Below, in pieces: positions 16,652-25,399 of a stretch of DNA of 31,436 bases. The notes beneath the pieces were generated by a model, which had not been told where the DNA came from, did not search any database, and worked only from the letters and a program-made list of their open reading frames with translations. The translations under genes were made by a program, and so were the position numbers. Numbering within the stretch: position 1 is the stretch's first letter; every line of letters begins with the position of its first letter. Source of the stretch: an uncultured Rothia sp. (GTDB taxonomy: Bacteria > Actinomycetota > Actinomycetes > Actinomycetales > Micrococcaceae); contig CAMIIP010000019.1 of assembly GCA_946222285.1 (NCBI GenBank), positions 1 to 31,436 on the forward strand. The letters run 5' to 3'.

Positions 16652-18286
16652 CTACAGCGGGATGTTTCCGTGCTTCTTTGCCGGTGTTGCCGCACGCTTA
16701 TCCCGTAGCGCCCGTAGCGACTGAATAATACGAAGGCGGGTCTCGCTGGGAGCGATTACCTCGTCGATGTAGCCTAACTCTGCCGCCTGGTAGGGATTGA
16801 GCAACTCTTCTTCGTATTTCTGAACGAGCTCTGCTCGCTTAGCTTCAACGTCCTGCCCCGCCTCTGCTACAGCAGCTAATTCGCGCCGATAAAGGATATT
16901 GACCGCGCCCTGAGCACCCATCACGCCAATCTGGGCGGTAGGCCACGCTAGGTTAATATCTGCGCCGAGCTTCTTGGAACCCATCACGATATAAGCCCCG
17001 CCGTAGGCCTTGCGGGTAATGAGGGTAACTAGAGGAACGGTTGCCTCAGCGTAGGCGTAGAGCAACTTAGCGCCGCGGCGAATAATGCCGTTGAACTCCT
17101 GATCGGTTCCGGGCAAGAACCCGGGAACATCTACCAGGGTGAGCACTGGAATATTGAAAGCGTCGCAGTTACGCACAAAACGCGCGGCTTTTTCTGAAGC
17201 ATTGATATCGAGTGTGCCGGCGAATTGCATAGGCTGGTTAGCAACGATCCCTACGGGACGACCCTCAATACGGGCATAACCAATCATCACATTGGGTGCG
17301 TAGAGTGCCTGCATTTCCAAGAAATGTCCATCGTCTACTACAGACTCAATCACGGTACGCATGTCGTAGGGCTGGTTGGCTGAGTCGGGAATCAGCCTAT
17401 CTAGATCCAGATCCTCAGCAGTGATTTCGGCATCCTGATCAAAATCTAAGGGATAGGACTCGGTGAGATTGTTGGAAGGAAGGAACTCAAGGAGTTCGCG
17501 CGTGAAGTCGAAAGCATCTTCTTCATTGTCTGCCAGGTAGGTTGAGGTACCGGTAACGGCATTGTGCTGGTGGGCACCACCGAGGGTTTCCATATCCACT
17601 TCTTCACCGGTAACGGTTTTAATGACGTCTGGACCGGTGATAAACATATGTGAAGTTTTATCTACCATGATGATGTAGTCGGTTAGTGCCGGTGAATAAG
17701 CAGCTCCGCCGGCGCAGGGACCCATGATGATGGAAATTTGAGGGACGACGCCTGACGCCCGAACATTCATGCGAAAGATATCAGCGAACATCGCCAGAGA
17801 AGCTACGCCTTCTTGAATACGCGCACCGCCGCCGTCATTAATGCCAATAACGGGACAACCGTTTTGTAGGGCAAACTTTTGAACCTTAACGATTTTTTCG
17901 CCATTGACCTGCGAGAGCGAGCCGCCGTAGACAGTGAAATCCTGGGCGTAGACCGCTACCAGGCGCCCGTCCACCGTGCCGTAGCCAGAAACCAGACCGT
18001 CTCCGAGGGGACGCTTTTTATCCATGCCGAAAGCGGAAGAACGATGCTTAGCCAGCGCATCGAATTCCACAAAGGATTCTTCGTCAAGGAGCATTTCGAT
18101 GCGCTCGCGTGCGGTACTTTTGCCGCGAGCGTGCTGGCGGTCGATGGGATCCTGACCGGTGGGGGTGAAGGATGCTTCACGACGTGCAAAAAAGTCAGCA
18201 ATCTTGCCAGCAGTGGTGCTCACATCGAATTCTTCAGAGCGCTCTGGGGTAGTGGGTGCTGATGAGCTGTTATTAATTTCGGACAC
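16652..18286 (-). CDS. accD: Acyl-CoA (acetyl/propionyl-CoA) carboxylase beta subunit
   Basis: This carboxyltransferase subunit moves CO2 from carboxybiotin on AccA to acetyl- or propionyl-CoA. The 544 residues contain the N-terminal domain with GGGARIQEG (152-160) and GPCAGGAAYSPAL (189-201), which form one oxyanion hole. The C-terminal domain has DVPGFLPGTDQEFNGIIRRG, TRKAYGGAYIVMGS and MGAQGAVNILYRRE. Length agrees with AccD5-type propionyl-CoA carboxylase subunits, but the acyl specificity cannot be fixed by eye. The start is GTG 18286 with AAGGA six bases upstream. An ATG two bases earlier is out of frame. accE follows, and birA diverges upstream beyond yciI. Confidence 0.95.
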   Translation of the reverse strand: MSEINNSSSAPTTPERSEEFDVSTTAGKIADFFARREASFTPTGQDPIDRQHARGKSTARERIEMLLDEESFVEFDALAKHRSSAFGMDKKRPLGDGLVSGYGTVDGRLVAVYAQDFTVYGGSLSQVNGEKIVKVQKFALQNGCPVIGINDGGGARIQEGVASLAMFADIFRMNVRASGVVPQISIIMGPCAGGAAYSPALTDYIIMVDKTSHMFITGPDVIKTVTGEEVDMETLGGAHQHNAVTGTSTYLADNEEDAFDFTRELLEFLPSNNLTESYPLDFDQDAEITAEDLDLDRLIPDSANQPYDMRTVIESVVDDGHFLEMQALYAPNVMIGYARIEGRPVGIVANQPMQFAGTLDINASEKAARFVRNCDAFNIPVLTLVDVPGFLPGTDQEFNGIIRRGAKLLYAYAEATVPLVTLITRKAYGGAYIVMGSKKLGADINLAWPTAQIGVMGAQGAVNILYRRELAAVAEAGQDVEAKRAELVQKYEEELLNPYQAAELGYIDEVIAPSETRLRIIQSLRALRDKRAATPAKKHGNIPL

Positions 18287-18509
18287 ATCAAATCCTTGTA
18301 AATTGGCTCGGTGACAGTATTACTGATGAAAGTAACCCGCATGGTGATCGGTTGTATAACTCCACAACTATAGTGGCAGAAGGAACGACTATCTATTGAG
18401 CGGTGGCAGAGTTAGCGGAAAATTTGCTGTTGGGAGGCTATCTTTTGCCGTTATTTAGAGTAACCGGTCAGTAATAAGCAGGTGAATTGAGGGAAGAAGC
18501 AACTCTGCT

Positions 18510-18803
18510 TTAAGAGCTAGGTGATCCTACCTGGCCGAAAACAGGATTCCATGGGCGAGGCTGATAAGAAAGCACCGCTCCGCCTGCATACATGGGATCA
18601 GCAGCAATGAGCTCTTCAGCTTCTTCGAGCGAATCGCCTATCAATAATAAGAGAGCACCCGGCTTTTCTTCGGATTCAAAGGGACCAGAGGCGGCCAATT
18701 TATTGTCTGCCAGAAGCCCACTTAGATAGGCACGATGCTCGGGGCCGAACTTCGCTTGTACGTCTGCTGGTCCATATTCATAGGTGCATGCAAAATAGCC
18801 CAT
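18510..18803 (-). CDS. YciI-like protein
   Basis: The 97-residue protein fits the YciI family (ferredoxin-like dimeric α/β-barrel): an N-terminal strand FACTYEYG, GPEHRAYLSGLLADNKLAASG in which the HR.YL motif is typical, LLLLIGDSLEEAEELIAADP with the conserved Asp-Pro, and AVLSYQPRPWNPVF at the end. The function in the cell is unknown; some members have dehydrochlorinase-like or hydrolase activity. It reads toward accD with a 223-bp gap that holds no other gene. Confidence 0.85.
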   Translation of the reverse strand: MGYFACTYEYGPADVQAKFGPEHRAYLSGLLADNKLAASGPFESEEKPGALLLLIGDSLEEAEELIAADPMYAGGAVLSYQPRPWNPVFGQVGSPSS

Positions 18804-18979
18804 AATTATCCTTAATTTGAATCTTTAAGAGGTCTGGAGCCTCAGGTGAAGAATGTTATTTGCCTTACTCTGTATGTTCTAATAAAAATGCAGGAATAAG
18901 ACGCTGGCTTCTAATCTATCTCAGACAAGTTCAGCAGGAGAGTCTTTCGCTTATCGATAAGAGGTATTGAGGAACATTT

Positions 18980-19846
18980 GTGCATAGCTCAGAGATAAAA
19001 ATTGACTCCACCCGCATCATGTTGCCCTCTTTCGCACGCACAGTTGTTTTAGAATCCGTGGGCTCAACCAACGCCTACGCTCGAGAGCAACTCCTGCATA
19101 CTGACGCGGTTTTTGCCCGGCGGTGGGGGGAACTATCCTTAATCGCAACGGCTAATCAACGAGCCGGTCGCGGGCGTTTGGAAAGGGTGTGGAGCACACC
19201 AGCCGGAAGTGCTTTGGCTGTTTCGATGATTGTCAGACCTCATGCCAACCCTGCCTATCGGATTAATCCTCAGAATCTGCACTGGCTTACCCAGATACTG
19301 TCCTTGGCCGCCCTTGAAACACTGGCTGGATACGGTGTGCAACCCACCATAAAATGGCCTAACGATGTGCTCGTGGGTGAGAAGAAGTGTTGCGGAGTCC
19401 TCTCTCAACTGGTGGTGGAACCCGATGGGCACCTTACCGTTGTTGCTGGAATCGGACTCAATCTGAATATGGTTACGGCAGATCTGCCGGTGGAAACGGC
19501 TACTTCGCTTTACTGTGAAACGGGAAGCACGGTGTCTTTGACGGAGACTCTTAACGTTTTGGGCGAGAATTTTGCGCGCTTATGTCAAGATTTCTTAGGT
19601 GTTGGCGCTGATCCTGGTGCGCCTTTGCTCGGCGGGCTCTGTCTGATTGAAAGAACACGGCAGAACATGAGCACGCTAGGAAAGCGAGTGACGGTTCATT
19701 TGCCCGGCGATCAGACGGTGAGAGGGGAGGCCATGGATATTAATGATGACGGCGAGATTTTGGTGCGTGAAAACGGGGGGACCGTTCGCGCGTTTGCGGT
19801 GGGCGACGTCGTTCATTTACGACCTGCAGCACCTGCCGGTTCTTGA
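18980..19846 (+). CDS. birA: Biotin--[acetyl-CoA-carboxylase] ligase
   Basis: The enzyme activates biotin with ATP and attaches it to the EAMKM lysine of AccA, encoded 12 kb away in this window. The start is GTG 18980, seven bases after GAGG. The 288 residues begin directly with the catalytic domain, so this is a class I ligase without the DNA-binding domain and should not repress biotin genes. Visible motifs are VLESVGSTNAYA, the biotinyl-AMP loop GRGRLERVWSTPAG, KWPNDVLVGEKKCCGVLSQL and GIGLNLN. A C-terminal SH3-like domain follows (about 235-285). The stop overlaps the region where the next gene's frame opens, which suggests joint transcription. Confidence 0.94.
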   Translation: MHSSEIKIDSTRIMLPSFARTVVLESVGSTNAYAREQLLHTDAVFARRWGELSLIATANQRAGRGRLERVWSTPAGSALAVSMIVRPHANPAYRINPQNLHWLTQILSLAALETLAGYGVQPTIKWPNDVLVGEKKCCGVLSQLVVEPDGHLTVVAGIGLNLNMVTADLPVETATSLYCETGSTVSLTETLNVLGENFARLCQDFLGVGADPGAPLLGGLCLIERTRQNMSTLGKRVTVHLPGDQTVRGEAMDINDDGEILVRENGGTVRAFAVGDVVHLRPAAPAGS

Positions 19847-19881
19847 CGTTCTTTCAGGAAGTTCTCGTACTCTTATCTGTG

Positions 19882-20373
19882 ATGAAACTTAGAGGTACCC
19901 TTGCACCCGGCGAACACGTGATAGCGGCAACCCGCTCACACGTGGGTTCTCTGATGCCTGCACTCGCCGCAGGAATAGGGGCGATTGCGGCTTTTAGCTT
20001 TGCTTCTGCCCTGTACGTTGACTCTAAAATCTTTGGTGTGATCGGCTACGCGCTGGCAATTTTTTGGGCCTGGCGTTGTATAAGACGAGCACTTCGATGG
20101 ATCAAAACCTGTTTTTTTATCACGAACCTTCGAGTAGTGATTCAGCGGGGATTGAGTACTTCAACGCGGATTTCTTTACCGCTGACGGTTATTGAAGGAG
20201 TAGACGTTCGAGTCTCACCGATGCGCCTGGGGCAGTCGGCCCACCTGCACCTGTACGTGCAAGGAGATGCTCATGTGCTTCGGTCAGTACCGAGGGGACA
20301 TGCTTTCTCCCAGACGATTTATTCAGCACAAAGTAAATCGATGTCCACCTACTATCCGCCGGCAGGGTACTGA
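19882..20373 (+). CDS. PH-domain (DUF304-like) membrane protein
   Basis: The protein of about 163 residues begins MKLRGTLAPGEHVI, the usual opening of bacterial PH-like membrane proteins. Two membrane segments follow (LMPALAAGIGAIAAFSFASA and VIGYALAIFWAWRC). A bacterial PH domain comes next with FFITNLRVVIQRGLSTSTR, SLPLTVIEGVDVR and a strand-rich end. The start is uncertain: the frame extends back to a TTG at 19843 overlapping the birA stop, and no start has a well-spaced ribosome site. ATG 19882 fits the family best. It is probably co-transcribed with birA. Function unknown. Confidence 0.78.
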   Translation: MKLRGTLAPGEHVIAATRSHVGSLMPALAAGIGAIAAFSFASALYVDSKIFGVIGYALAIFWAWRCIRRALRWIKTCFFITNLRVVIQRGLSTSTRISLPLTVIEGVDVRVSPMRLGQSAHLHLYVQGDAHVLRSVPRGHAFSQTIYSAQSKSMSTYYPPAGY

Positions 20374-20381
20374 AAACAAAT

Positions 20382-20426
20382 CCCTGTGTGACTTGCGGAT
20401 CTTCCTGACAGATCTGAAATACAGGG
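20382..20426. repeat. Nested inverted repeat between PH gene and cyclase gene
   Basis: CCCTGT (20382-20387) pairs with ACAGGG (20421-20426), and inside it GATCT (20398-20402) pairs with AGATC (20410-20414). No T tract follows, so it is more likely an operator or leader structure for the cyclase gene than a terminator. Confidence 0.35.
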
Positions 20427-20469
20427 TAGAGTATCGTGAGTCACAGAGAAATATTTGAGGCATGATCCA

Positions 20470-21612
20470 ATGGAAGGGAAAGCCCACGTGGAATCAGCGG
20501 CAACCGGTTCATCTCAGAACCGCCCATCGGAGCCGAACTTGGAGCATTTTCAATATCTGCGTAACCGCGCACAAAGTAACCTTTACCGAACTCCAGAAGA
20601 TCGTGCGGCGATGCGTGCCCTGGAAAAAGTTCTGCTGGGTAGCAATCGGCAGATGACTCGTCGAGAAGTAGCGACGCAGAGCGAAGTATCGCTTTTGACC
20701 GCCCGAAAAATCTGGCGAGCACTGGGTTTCCCCAACATCGCGGAAGGGGAAATATTCTTCACCGATGCTGACGCTGATGCACTCAAAACTATCACCGGTC
20801 TCAACCGAGAATACGGTCTCACCGAAGACGGCGTTGTCTCTATCACCCGATCGGTTGGGCAGCTCACCGACCGCATGGTTGCCTGGCAAATTGAGGCTTT
20901 GGTCGAAGACATGATGACCAAGCAGGGATATACAGACTCCCGCGCTCGCCAGGAGCTTCTCAAATTTCTCCCCGAGCTTCTCGATGACTTAGAAGAAATG
21001 CTGATTTACGGTTTTCGCCGCCAGCTCTCTGCCGCAGTGCTCAGGCTCGCTCTGCGAAGTAATGAGAACGACGTCGACGACCCAACTCTGCTCCCTCTGG
21101 TGCGCGGCGTCGGCTTTGCCGATCTGGTTTCCTACACCACCCTTTCGCGCCGTATGAACGAACAAACCCTCGCAGAGCTCGTTCAAACTTTCGAACAACG
21201 ATGCGCAGAAATTGTGGCTGTGGGCGGGGGCCGTATTATCAAGACTATCGGCGATGAAGTAATGTTTTTAACAGAAACACCAGAAGCGGCAGCTCAAATA
21301 TCGTTGGCACTATCCAAACTTATTAAAGAAGATGCGCATTTACCCGAAGCTCGCGTAGCCTTTGTGTGGGGGCGCATCTTGCCCAAACTGGGCGACATCT
21401 ACGGGCCAACTGTCAATCTAGCTTCGCGGTTAGTAGCCGTTGCAAACCCTGGTGATGTTGTCACCGACGACAGCACCGCACGAACGCTTGAAGGCGATCA
21501 GCGTTTTGTCCTCACCCCCCGGGAAGTTCAAGATATTCGCGGATTCGGAGAAATTCGACCCGTAGCGCTCACCCCCGGCATAGGAAATGAACTGGAGATA
21601 GATTTCGAATGA
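20470..21612 (+). CDS. Class III adenylyl cyclase with N-terminal regulatory domain
   Basis: This cyclase makes cAMP from ATP. ATG 20470 follows GAGG by nine bases and is chosen over TTG 20455. The 380-residue protein has an N-terminal helical part (residues ~40-190) with TRREVATQSEVSLLTARKIW and WRALGFP, resembling the pH-sensing autoinhibitory domain of Mycobacterium Rv1264. The catalytic domain is complete: metal-binding Asp218 (VGFADLVSYT) and Asp262 (TIGDEVMF), adenine-selecting Lys258 and Asp309 (GDIYGPTVNLASRL), and transition-state Asn316 and Arg320. No membrane segment is seen, so it should be cytoplasmic and act as a homodimer. Its stop codon overlaps the start of the phosphatase gene. 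Confidence 0.9.
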   Translation: MEGKAHVESAATGSSQNRPSEPNLEHFQYLRNRAQSNLYRTPEDRAAMRALEKVLLGSNRQMTRREVATQSEVSLLTARKIWRALGFPNIAEGEIFFTDADADALKTITGLNREYGLTEDGVVSITRSVGQLTDRMVAWQIEALVEDMMTKQGYTDSRARQELLKFLPELLDDLEEMLIYGFRRQLSAAVLRLALRSNENDVDDPTLLPLVRGVGFADLVSYTTLSRRMNEQTLAELVQTFEQRCAEIVAVGGGRIIKTIGDEVMFLTETPEAAAQISLALSKLIKEDAHLPEARVAFVWGRILPKLGDIYGPTVNLASRLVAVANPGDVVTDDSTARTLEGDQRFVLTPREVQDIRGFGEIRPVALTPGIGNELEIDFE

Positions 21613-22694
21613 GTACTCAACACCTCACCACACTTGCTGGTAGCGCAACCGACGTTGGTGCCCACCGCGACAATAATGAAGACTCGTTCGCTATCGCGGG
21701 TACACTCCACGTAGTAGCAGACGGCATGGGCGGGCACGAAGCTGGGGAAGTCGCCTCGCGTCTATGCGCTCGCACTATCTCTTATGCTTCGCTCTTTTCC
21801 CGTCCGGGCGGAATGACCGATGAAGAAATTGCCGCATATGAACTAGAAGTTGAAGCCGAAGCGGAATCAACTAACGAGTCTGAAGCCGTGGGTTTGATGC
21901 GTCGTCGTCAGAATACCACCGCTCTTAACCGGCAGATTATGCGTACCTTGGAACACTTGCGCGAAATTATTGGCGAAGCAGACGAAAAAATTAAAGACGT
22001 GCTGAAGCAGCGGGCAGGAACTACCCTAACCGGCGCGTGGCTGACCAACATTGGCGATCAATATATGTGGTTTATCTTCAACGTAGGAGATTCTCGCACT
22101 TACCGCCTGGTTCGCGATGAAGAATACAAACCCGGTGAAGCAAACCTTTCGCTCTCTGGTGGCTCAGCTAATGGGCTGCATTTAGAACAGGTCACCGTAG
22201 ACCACTCAGAGGTTCAATATCTGGTTGATACGGGGCAGATTACCGCTTTAGAAGCCTTCACTCACCCCCGCCGTAACGTCATTACCCGCGCTTTGGGTAC
22301 CGGTAACTATTGGGAACCAGACTTCTGGGTTCTTCCTGCCCAAGAAGGGGACCGCCTCATGATGTGCTCCGATGGGCTCTCTGGCGAGCTCTCCCACCAG
22401 TACATGGCACGAGTTTTAGCCACGGTAGAGCACCCGCAAGATGCCGCTGATGTTTTGCAGATGGCTGCTTTACGAGCTGGTGGACGCGACAACATCACTG
22501 TGGTGGTTGCCGATGCTATTAGCGAAGAAACAGCACAACGAAATGCTGAACAGCTTAAAGAACTCACGCAAACCCAACAGAATCAGCTGGTTGATTATTC
22601 AGCTGACTTTGATGCCAAGCACACCGCAACTGCTGAGCAAGAATCATTCAACGATGAGCGTGCCCTGATCCAAGGAGAAGACGAAACCGCATAA
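21609..22694 (+). CDS. PP2C-family serine/threonine protein phosphatase
   Basis: This metal-dependent phosphatase removes phosphate from Ser/Thr proteins. The 361 residues carry the PP2C motifs in order: GAHRDNNEDSF, VADGMGGHEAGEVAS (metal-binding Asp), a ~60-residue acidic insert, GTTLTGAWL, FNVGDSRTYRL, HPRRNVITRALG, MMCSDGLSGEL and GGRDNITVVVADA. A polar tail of about 60 residues ends the protein. There is no membrane segment, unlike the PstP phosphatases of division clusters. The start ATG overlaps the cyclase stop as ATGA, so the two are translationally coupled. This suggests a shared signalling role, which is inference. Confidence 0.92.
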   Translation: MSTQHLTTLAGSATDVGAHRDNNEDSFAIAGTLHVVADGMGGHEAGEVASRLCARTISYASLFSRPGGMTDEEIAAYELEVEAEAESTNESEAVGLMRRRQNTTALNRQIMRTLEHLREIIGEADEKIKDVLKQRAGTTLTGAWLTNIGDQYMWFIFNVGDSRTYRLVRDEEYKPGEANLSLSGGSANGLHLEQVTVDHSEVQYLVDTGQITALEAFTHPRRNVITRALGTGNYWEPDFWVLPAQEGDRLMMCSDGLSGELSHQYMARVLATVEHPQDAADVLQMAALRAGGRDNITVVVADAISEETAQRNAEQLKELTQTQQNQLVDYSADFDAKHTATAEQESFNDERALIQGEDETA

Positions 22695-22713
22695 CATAAG
22701 GCAAAATGAAGAT

Positions 22714-24888
22714 GTGATTGAAGAGCAAAATATCCCAGAAGCAGCTCCGACAGGTATCTCCGATGCGCTGAAAGAGCGCTATGCTCGGCTTGTTGAAGAA
22801 GTACGAGCAAGCCGGCAACAGTACTATGTGGACGATGCGCCCACGATCTCCGACGCCGCCTATGACGCGCTCTACCGCGAATTAGAAGAACTCGAAGCTC
22901 TTCACCCGGAAATCGTGGCTAATGTTTCGCCCACACAGGAAGTCGGCGGTGAAGCTTCTAACGCCTTTGCTCCGGTTACCCACCTGAGCCGCATGTATTC
23001 CTTGGAAGATGTATTCTCCATTGATGAGCTGAAGGCCTGGTTTGAAAAAACCGAAAGCAATGCCGCCCGCATCAGGGGAGAGGCTCCAGAGTGGCTCACC
23101 GAAGTCAAAATTGACGGTCTTGCCATCAACCTCCTTTACCGCAATGGCAAGCTTATCCGTGCTGCTACTCGAGGCGATGGAACCACCGGCGAAGACGTGA
23201 CTCACAACGTGCTCACCATCAAAACCATTCCCACCCAGCTTGCGGGGAAGAACTGGCCCGAAGAAGTCGAAATTCGCGGTGAAATCTTTATCTCTTCGGC
23301 AGATTTTAAGACTCTCAACGAGGAGATTGTTAAAGAGGGTAGAGCGCCATTCGCTAACCCTCGTAACGCTGCGGCTGGATCTTTGCGGCAAAAAGATGCA
23401 GCGGTAACCGCGCGTCGTCCGCTTTCAATGTTCGTGCACGGCATTGGCGCTCGCACCGGGCTGGACATTAGTTCGCAGGCGCAGACCTATGCCCAGCTCA
23501 AAGAATGGGGTTTGCCTATTAGCCCCTATAGCAAGGTGCTGGGTAGCCTTGCGGAGATTCTGAAATTTATTGAAACCTATGGCGAGAAGCGGCACTCGCT
23601 GGTGCATGAAATTGATGGCATCGTTATTAAGGTCAATGATTTTAGAACCCAGCAGCAACTAGGGCACACTAGCCGTGTGCCCCGCTGGGCGGTCGCCTAT
23701 AAGTACCCGCCCGAAGAAGTTAATACTAAGTTGCTCGATATCTTGGTCAACGTTGGACGCACGGGGCGGGTAACTCCCTTTGGCATGATGGAGCCGGTGG
23801 TAGTTTCCGGTTCAACCGTTGAGATGGCAACCCTGCATAATCAGGATGTTGTTAAAGCTAAAGGCGTGCTGATCGGCGATACCGTGGTCTTGCGTAAGGC
23901 TGGCGACATTATTCCCGAGATTGTGGGACCGGTGGTAGCTCTGCGCGATGGGAGTGAACGCGAATTTGTGATGCCTACCGAGTGCCCCAGCTGTGGGGCA
24001 CCGCTGGCTCCGGGAAAAGAAGGCGACGTTGATATTCGCTGTACTAACCCGAAAACCTGCCCTTCTCAGCTACGCGAGCGTATTTTTCACGCGGCCGGTC
24101 GAGGAGCTTTTGATATTGAAGCGCTGGGTTATGAAGCGGCTAAGGCGCTGACGGCACCCGCTGCACCCGAGCATCCGCCACTGACCTCTGAGGCTCAACT
24201 CTTTAACCTCACTGCAGAAGATTTGAAAGACGTATTGGTAGAGCGGGAAAAAAGGGTTAAGGGGCAGCCCACCGGAAAGATAGAGCTGATTCCTTACTTT
24301 TGGACTAAGGGCACCGCTAAAACTCCCTCTAAACCTACCAAGACCACTGAAAACCTGGTGATGCAGTTAGAAAAAGCTAAATCTCAGCCGCTCTGGCGAG
24401 TTTTGGTGGCTCTTTCAATCCGTCATGTGGGTCCCACAGCTGCGCGTGCTCTCGCCCAAGAGTTTGGTTCTCTGCAGAATATTCGCCAGGCGAGTGAAGA
24501 GCGCCTCGCCAGTATAGACGGTGTTGGTTCTACTATTGCAGATTCGCTGAGGGAATGGTTCGCCGTGGATTGGCACCAGCAGATTGTTGAGTCTTGGGCG
24601 GCTGCTGGAGTTCGGATGGAGGACGAGCGAGAGGAAAGCGTGGAGCGAAATCTTGAGGGTATTACCGTGGTAGTTACGGGAACGCTGGAAAGATTCACGC
24701 GAGATTCAGCTAAAGAGGAGATTCTGAAGCGGGGAGGTAAAGCCTCTGGCTCTGTTTCGAAGAAAACAGACTACCTAGTAGCAGGTGCCTCGGCTGGGTC
24801 AAAATTAGAAAAAGCTGAGCAATTAGGAGTTGCAGTTCTTGATGAAAGCGGGTTTGAAGAATTGCTGAAAAATGGTCCTCATCATTAA
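22714..24888 (+). CDS. ligA: NAD-dependent DNA ligase
   Basis: LigA seals nicks during replication and repair using NAD+. The 724 residues show domain Ia (to ~75), the adenylation domain with VKIDGLAINLLYRNG in which Lys132 takes the AMP, the OB fold (VGRTGRVTPFGMMEPV), and a zinc finger with Cys424, Cys427, Cys443 and Cys449. The helix-hairpin-helix domain (IRHVGPTAARALAQEFGSL) and a C-terminal BRCT domain (from about 648, VVVTGTLERFTRDSAKEEIL) follow. The length is slightly above the usual ~670, from a charged stretch at about 495-545. The start GTG 22714 is 19 nt after the phosphatase stop, with a weak ribosome site. Confidence 0.96.
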   Translation: MIEEQNIPEAAPTGISDALKERYARLVEEVRASRQQYYVDDAPTISDAAYDALYRELEELEALHPEIVANVSPTQEVGGEASNAFAPVTHLSRMYSLEDVFSIDELKAWFEKTESNAARIRGEAPEWLTEVKIDGLAINLLYRNGKLIRAATRGDGTTGEDVTHNVLTIKTIPTQLAGKNWPEEVEIRGEIFISSADFKTLNEEIVKEGRAPFANPRNAAAGSLRQKDAAVTARRPLSMFVHGIGARTGLDISSQAQTYAQLKEWGLPISPYSKVLGSLAEILKFIETYGEKRHSLVHEIDGIVIKVNDFRTQQQLGHTSRVPRWAVAYKYPPEEVNTKLLDILVNVGRTGRVTPFGMMEPVVVSGSTVEMATLHNQDVVKAKGVLIGDTVVLRKAGDIIPEIVGPVVALRDGSEREFVMPTECPSCGAPLAPGKEGDVDIRCTNPKTCPSQLRERIFHAAGRGAFDIEALGYEAAKALTAPAAPEHPPLTSEAQLFNLTAEDLKDVLVEREKRVKGQPTGKIELIPYFWTKGTAKTPSKPTKTTENLVMQLEKAKSQPLWRVLVALSIRHVGPTAARALAQEFGSLQNIRQASEERLASIDGVGSTIADSLREWFAVDWHQQIVESWAAAGVRMEDEREESVERNLEGITVVVTGTLERFTRDSAKEEILKRGGKASGSVSKKTDYLVAGASAGSKLEKAEQLGVAVLDESGFEELLKNGPHH

Positions 24889-24899
24889 AAAATAAGCCC

Positions 24900-24938
24900 A
24901 AATCCGTCCGCTGGATGGTGTTGGTGGGCGGATTTTGT
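24900..24938 (+). terminator. Likely ligA terminator
   Basis: AAATCCGTCC (24900-24909) pairs with GGGCGGATTT (24926-24935) with one G-T wobble around a 16-nt loop. Only four T in a row occur at its 3' side, so termination may be partial. Confidence 0.6.
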
Positions 24939-25199
24939 GGGTCAGATGACGGCGTAAGGGTGGTAGAAGCATATTTTTGGTGACGAATTAAAAATTTTTT
25001 TAGATTTTTTAAGTAGGATTAGTATCACGTTTTCGTAACCCTATAAAAAGTTATAAAAACCTACCGATATTTTTCTTCCCTGATTTGGCAAGGCTTATGC
25101 TTGGTGCTAAGGCTAAGACAGAAAATTTTCCACGTACTTTCAGTGAGATAGTAAGCTTGCTGGGTTGTTTATCGGTTCGTGATTAAGACCTAAAAACGG
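24939..25199 (+). other. AT-rich intergenic stretch before the rpf leader
   Basis: No coding frame fits here. The stretch is clearly richer in A and T than its surroundings (T runs near 25000 and A runs near 25045), as expected of an upstream promoter or regulator-binding region. No site can be assigned with confidence. Confidence 0.5.
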
Positions 25200-25229
25200 T
25201 TGGCAGAATCGAAATCGTTACAGTATCGT
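25200..25229 (+). promoter_or_regulatory. Candidate rpf promoter
   Basis: TTGGCA (25200-25205) and TATCGT (25224-25229) are 18 bp apart, five and four matches to the primary-sigma consensus. Transcription would start near 25236, a few bases before the first stable hairpin of the leader. TCGTTA occurs twice, at 25215-25220 and 25226-25231, eleven bp apart, overlapping the -10 box. Confidence 0.45.
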
Positions 25230-25246
25230 TATCAACGAACGAAATA

Positions 25247-25399
25247 CCCGAGCAATCGGGACACATGATTCAGAGCAAACTTCGCTCTGATGAACATGCC
25301 GGGTTTTGCCGCACACCTGAGTCCGTCTACAGGGCAAAACCTCAACAGATACCCAAGACATCTAGGGTAGACGGCAATGCATTGAAGCCAGGGGACTGG
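25247..25399 (+). ncRNA. Structured 5' leader RNA of rpf with predicted pseudoknot
   Basis: The leader can form four elements. Hairpin 1 is CCCGA-GCAA-TCGGG (25247-25260), with a GNRA loop. Hairpin 2 is TCAGAGC/GCTCTGA (25270-25276 with 25284-25290), extended by CATG/CATG at 25264-25267 and 25295-25298. Hairpin 3 is GGTTTTGCC/GGCAAAACC (25302-25310 with 25333-25341). Hairpin 4 is CCAG-GGGA-CTGG (25388-25399). Loop bases CCGTCTAC of hairpin 3 (25323-25330) are perfectly complementary to GTAGACGG (25367-25374), giving an 8-bp pseudoknot or an alternative pairing. A frame open through this stretch joins the rpf frame but lacks coding character. I cannot match it to ydaO (c-di-AMP), GEMM or cobalamin riboswitches by eye. 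Confidence 0.6.

Noticed and set aside
25329..25341. ACAGGGCAAAACC resembles the GEMM (c-di-GMP) riboswitch core
   Set aside because: The following tetraloop helix and the GGGACGCAAAGCC element of GEMM are missing; the bases are explained by hairpin 3.
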